Positions 11,611 through 12,614 of a stretch of 12,614 bases of DNA are shown here, piece by piece (the first letter of the stretch is position 1; every line of letters begins with the position of its first letter). The notes under the pieces were generated by a model. The model searched no databases. It was given only the letters and a program-made list of their open reading frames with translations, and had not been told where the DNA came from. The position numbers and the translations under genes are program-made. Source of the DNA: Brevibacillus sp. (lineage in GTDB: Bacteria > Bacillota > Bacilli > Brevibacillales > Brevibacillaceae). The stretch is taken from positions 1 to 12,614 of the forward strand of contig JARDZO010000163.1 of the NCBI GenBank assembly GCA_029240815.1, given 5' to 3'.

Positions 11611-12614
11611 ATGCGTCGGCAGCGATTAGCGAGTATACAATGGCAATGTGTCCGTTACGGTATGGGATTGTCCATAGCTACGGTCACAGTCGCGTTTGTT
11701 TGTTTTTTTTGGTTCCATTATTTATGGAAGGACGATCCAGGTATCCATCGGTGGTATACGAGTCTGATTCAGGATTCGCAGGTAAATGCGTGGGTACGAG
11801 ACTATTTGGGAATCCAGTTGCCGCAAGAGCCTGATTGGGTCATCCAGTCTGTAGCGATTGCGGTTGCTCTGCCCATTAGCGCTTTGATGGGGCTGATCAC
11901 GTCTTACATTTACGGCAATCTGTTAAAAAAGCGGATCAGTGTTTTGTGGGAAGCAGCGATGAAATTGGGGAGAGGCATGCTGTCCTATCGCGTTCCTGAG
12001 TTGGGTGTCGATGAAATTGGCGAGCTGGGTTGGCAGCTCAACCGTCTAGCGTCTCAGTGGGAGGAACAGGTAGCTTCCTTGCAGCGCTTGTCCAATCACA
12101 ATGCGGCACTTGCTGACCAGCTCAGACAGGCTGCTGTGACCGAAGAGCGACAGCGCCTGGCGAGAGAGCTGCACGATGCGGTCAGTCAGCAGCTTTTCGC
12201 GATAGCGATGACGACGGCCGCGATGAAGCGACTAATCGAAAAGAATCCGCAGCGGGCTGCCCAACAGATTGAATTGGTCGAGGAAATGGCTGCGGCAGCA
12301 CAGGCAGAGATGCGTGCGCTGCTCCTGCACCTTCGTCCTGCTACGTTGCAAAATAAATCGTTGAAAGAAGCCATTTTGGAACTTCTGGATGAGCTGACAC
12401 GTAAAAATACCATGGAGATAACGTGGGAAATCGAAGCAGTCGAAGGCTTACCCAGTGGCATCGAGGACCACTTGTTCCGCATCTTGCAGGAATCCCTCTC
12501 CAATACGCTCCGACATGCCAGGGCGACTCAAATCGCGGTCAAGCTGTTTACCTTGCAAGAACAGGTGCGACTGCGCGTAACAGATGATGGCGTTGGCTTT
12601 GATCCCGATGGAGA
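11611..12614 (+). CDS. liaS: Sensor histidine kinase LiaS (NarL-type), 3' end beyond the window
   Basis: The frame is open from ATG 11611 to the window end (334 codons visible). AGGAGGT, partly inside the liaF stop codon, lies eight bases upstream. Two membrane helices (about 18-36 and 78-101) flank a short extracytoplasmic loop of about 40 residues, and a HAMP linker and coiled coil (about 102-178) follow. The dimerisation domain carries the NarL/DegS-type phosphoacceptor motif EERQRLARELHDAVSQQLFA (178-197) with the histidine at 188, and LLLHLRP at 237-243. The start of the ATPase domain shows the N-box LQESLSNTLRHA (292-303) and DDGVGF (325-330). A short extracytoplasmic loop marks it as an intramembrane-sensing kinase of the LiaS/VraS type. 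Its regulator liaR is expected immediately downstream, outside the window. Confidence 0.93.
   Translation, partial: MRRQRLASIQWQCVRYGMGLSIATVTVAFVCFFWFHYLWKDDPGIHRWYTSLIQDSQVNAWVRDYLGIQLPQEPDWVIQSVAIAVALPISALMGLITSYIYGNLLKKRISVLWEAAMKLGRGMLSYRVPELGVDEIGELGWQLNRLASQWEEQVASLQRLSNHNAALADQLRQAAVTEERQRLARELHDAVSQQLFAIAMTTAAMKRLIEKNPQRAAQQIELVEEMAAAAQAEMRALLLHLRPATLQNKSLKEAILELLDELTRKNTMEITWEIEAVEGLPSGIEDHLFRILQESLSNTLRHARATQIAVKLFTLQEQVRLRVTDDGVGFDPDG

Overview
The window looks like a chromosomal segment of a low-to-moderate-GC, endospore-former-type Firmicute, most likely Brevibacillus or a close Paenibacillaceae relative. Reasons: Bacillus-type Shine-Dalgarno sequences (AGGAGG and variants), frequent TTG and GTG starts, a Firmicute BirA operator in front of bioY, a c-di-AMP (ydaO/yuaA) riboswitch in front of a cell-wall hydrolase, and a LiaI-LiaH-LiaF-LiaS envelope-stress locus. 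The genus assignment is inference from gene content, not from a search. I see no tRNA, rRNA, CRISPR array, transposase or insertion sequence.

Left part (1-3291, mostly + strand): the 3' end of the threonine dehydratase gene ilvA; an intergenic region rich in CTGTTGT/ACAACAG half-sites; a 53-residue zinc-ribbon microprotein (YhfH-like) with its own terminator; and a TTG-started tandem-GNAT acetyltransferase. The latter converges, through a shared 11-bp terminator hairpin, on a small membrane-anchored protein on the minus strand. That small gene is divergent from a 188-residue protein of unknown function.

Middle part (3300-5600): a promoter overlapped by a 9-15-9 BirA operator, then bioY (biotin transporter S component) with its terminator, then a stand-alone cytochrome P450 of 447 residues without a redox partner beside it.

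Minus-strand block (5436-8600): an OmpR-type response regulator and its HAMP-containing sensor kinase (the stop codon of the first directly abuts the start of the second), and further upstream a secreted NlpC/P60 endopeptidase. The NlpC/P60 gene is preceded by a c-di-AMP riboswitch whose closing stem lies directly against the ribosome binding site, and is followed by a terminator.

Right part (8700-12614, + strand): a GC-rich structured leader, then a Lia-type operon in the order liaI-like, liaH (PspA/IM30), a PmtA-like SAM-dependent methyltransferase, liaF, and liaS (cut by the window end). In Bacillus subtilis the order is liaI-liaH-liaG-liaF-liaS-liaR, so here the methyltransferase occupies the place of liaG. 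It sits behind a hairpin that could attenuate read-through from liaH. Together with the two-component system and the cell-wall hydrolase, roughly 7 kb of the window is devoted to sensing and maintaining the cell envelope.
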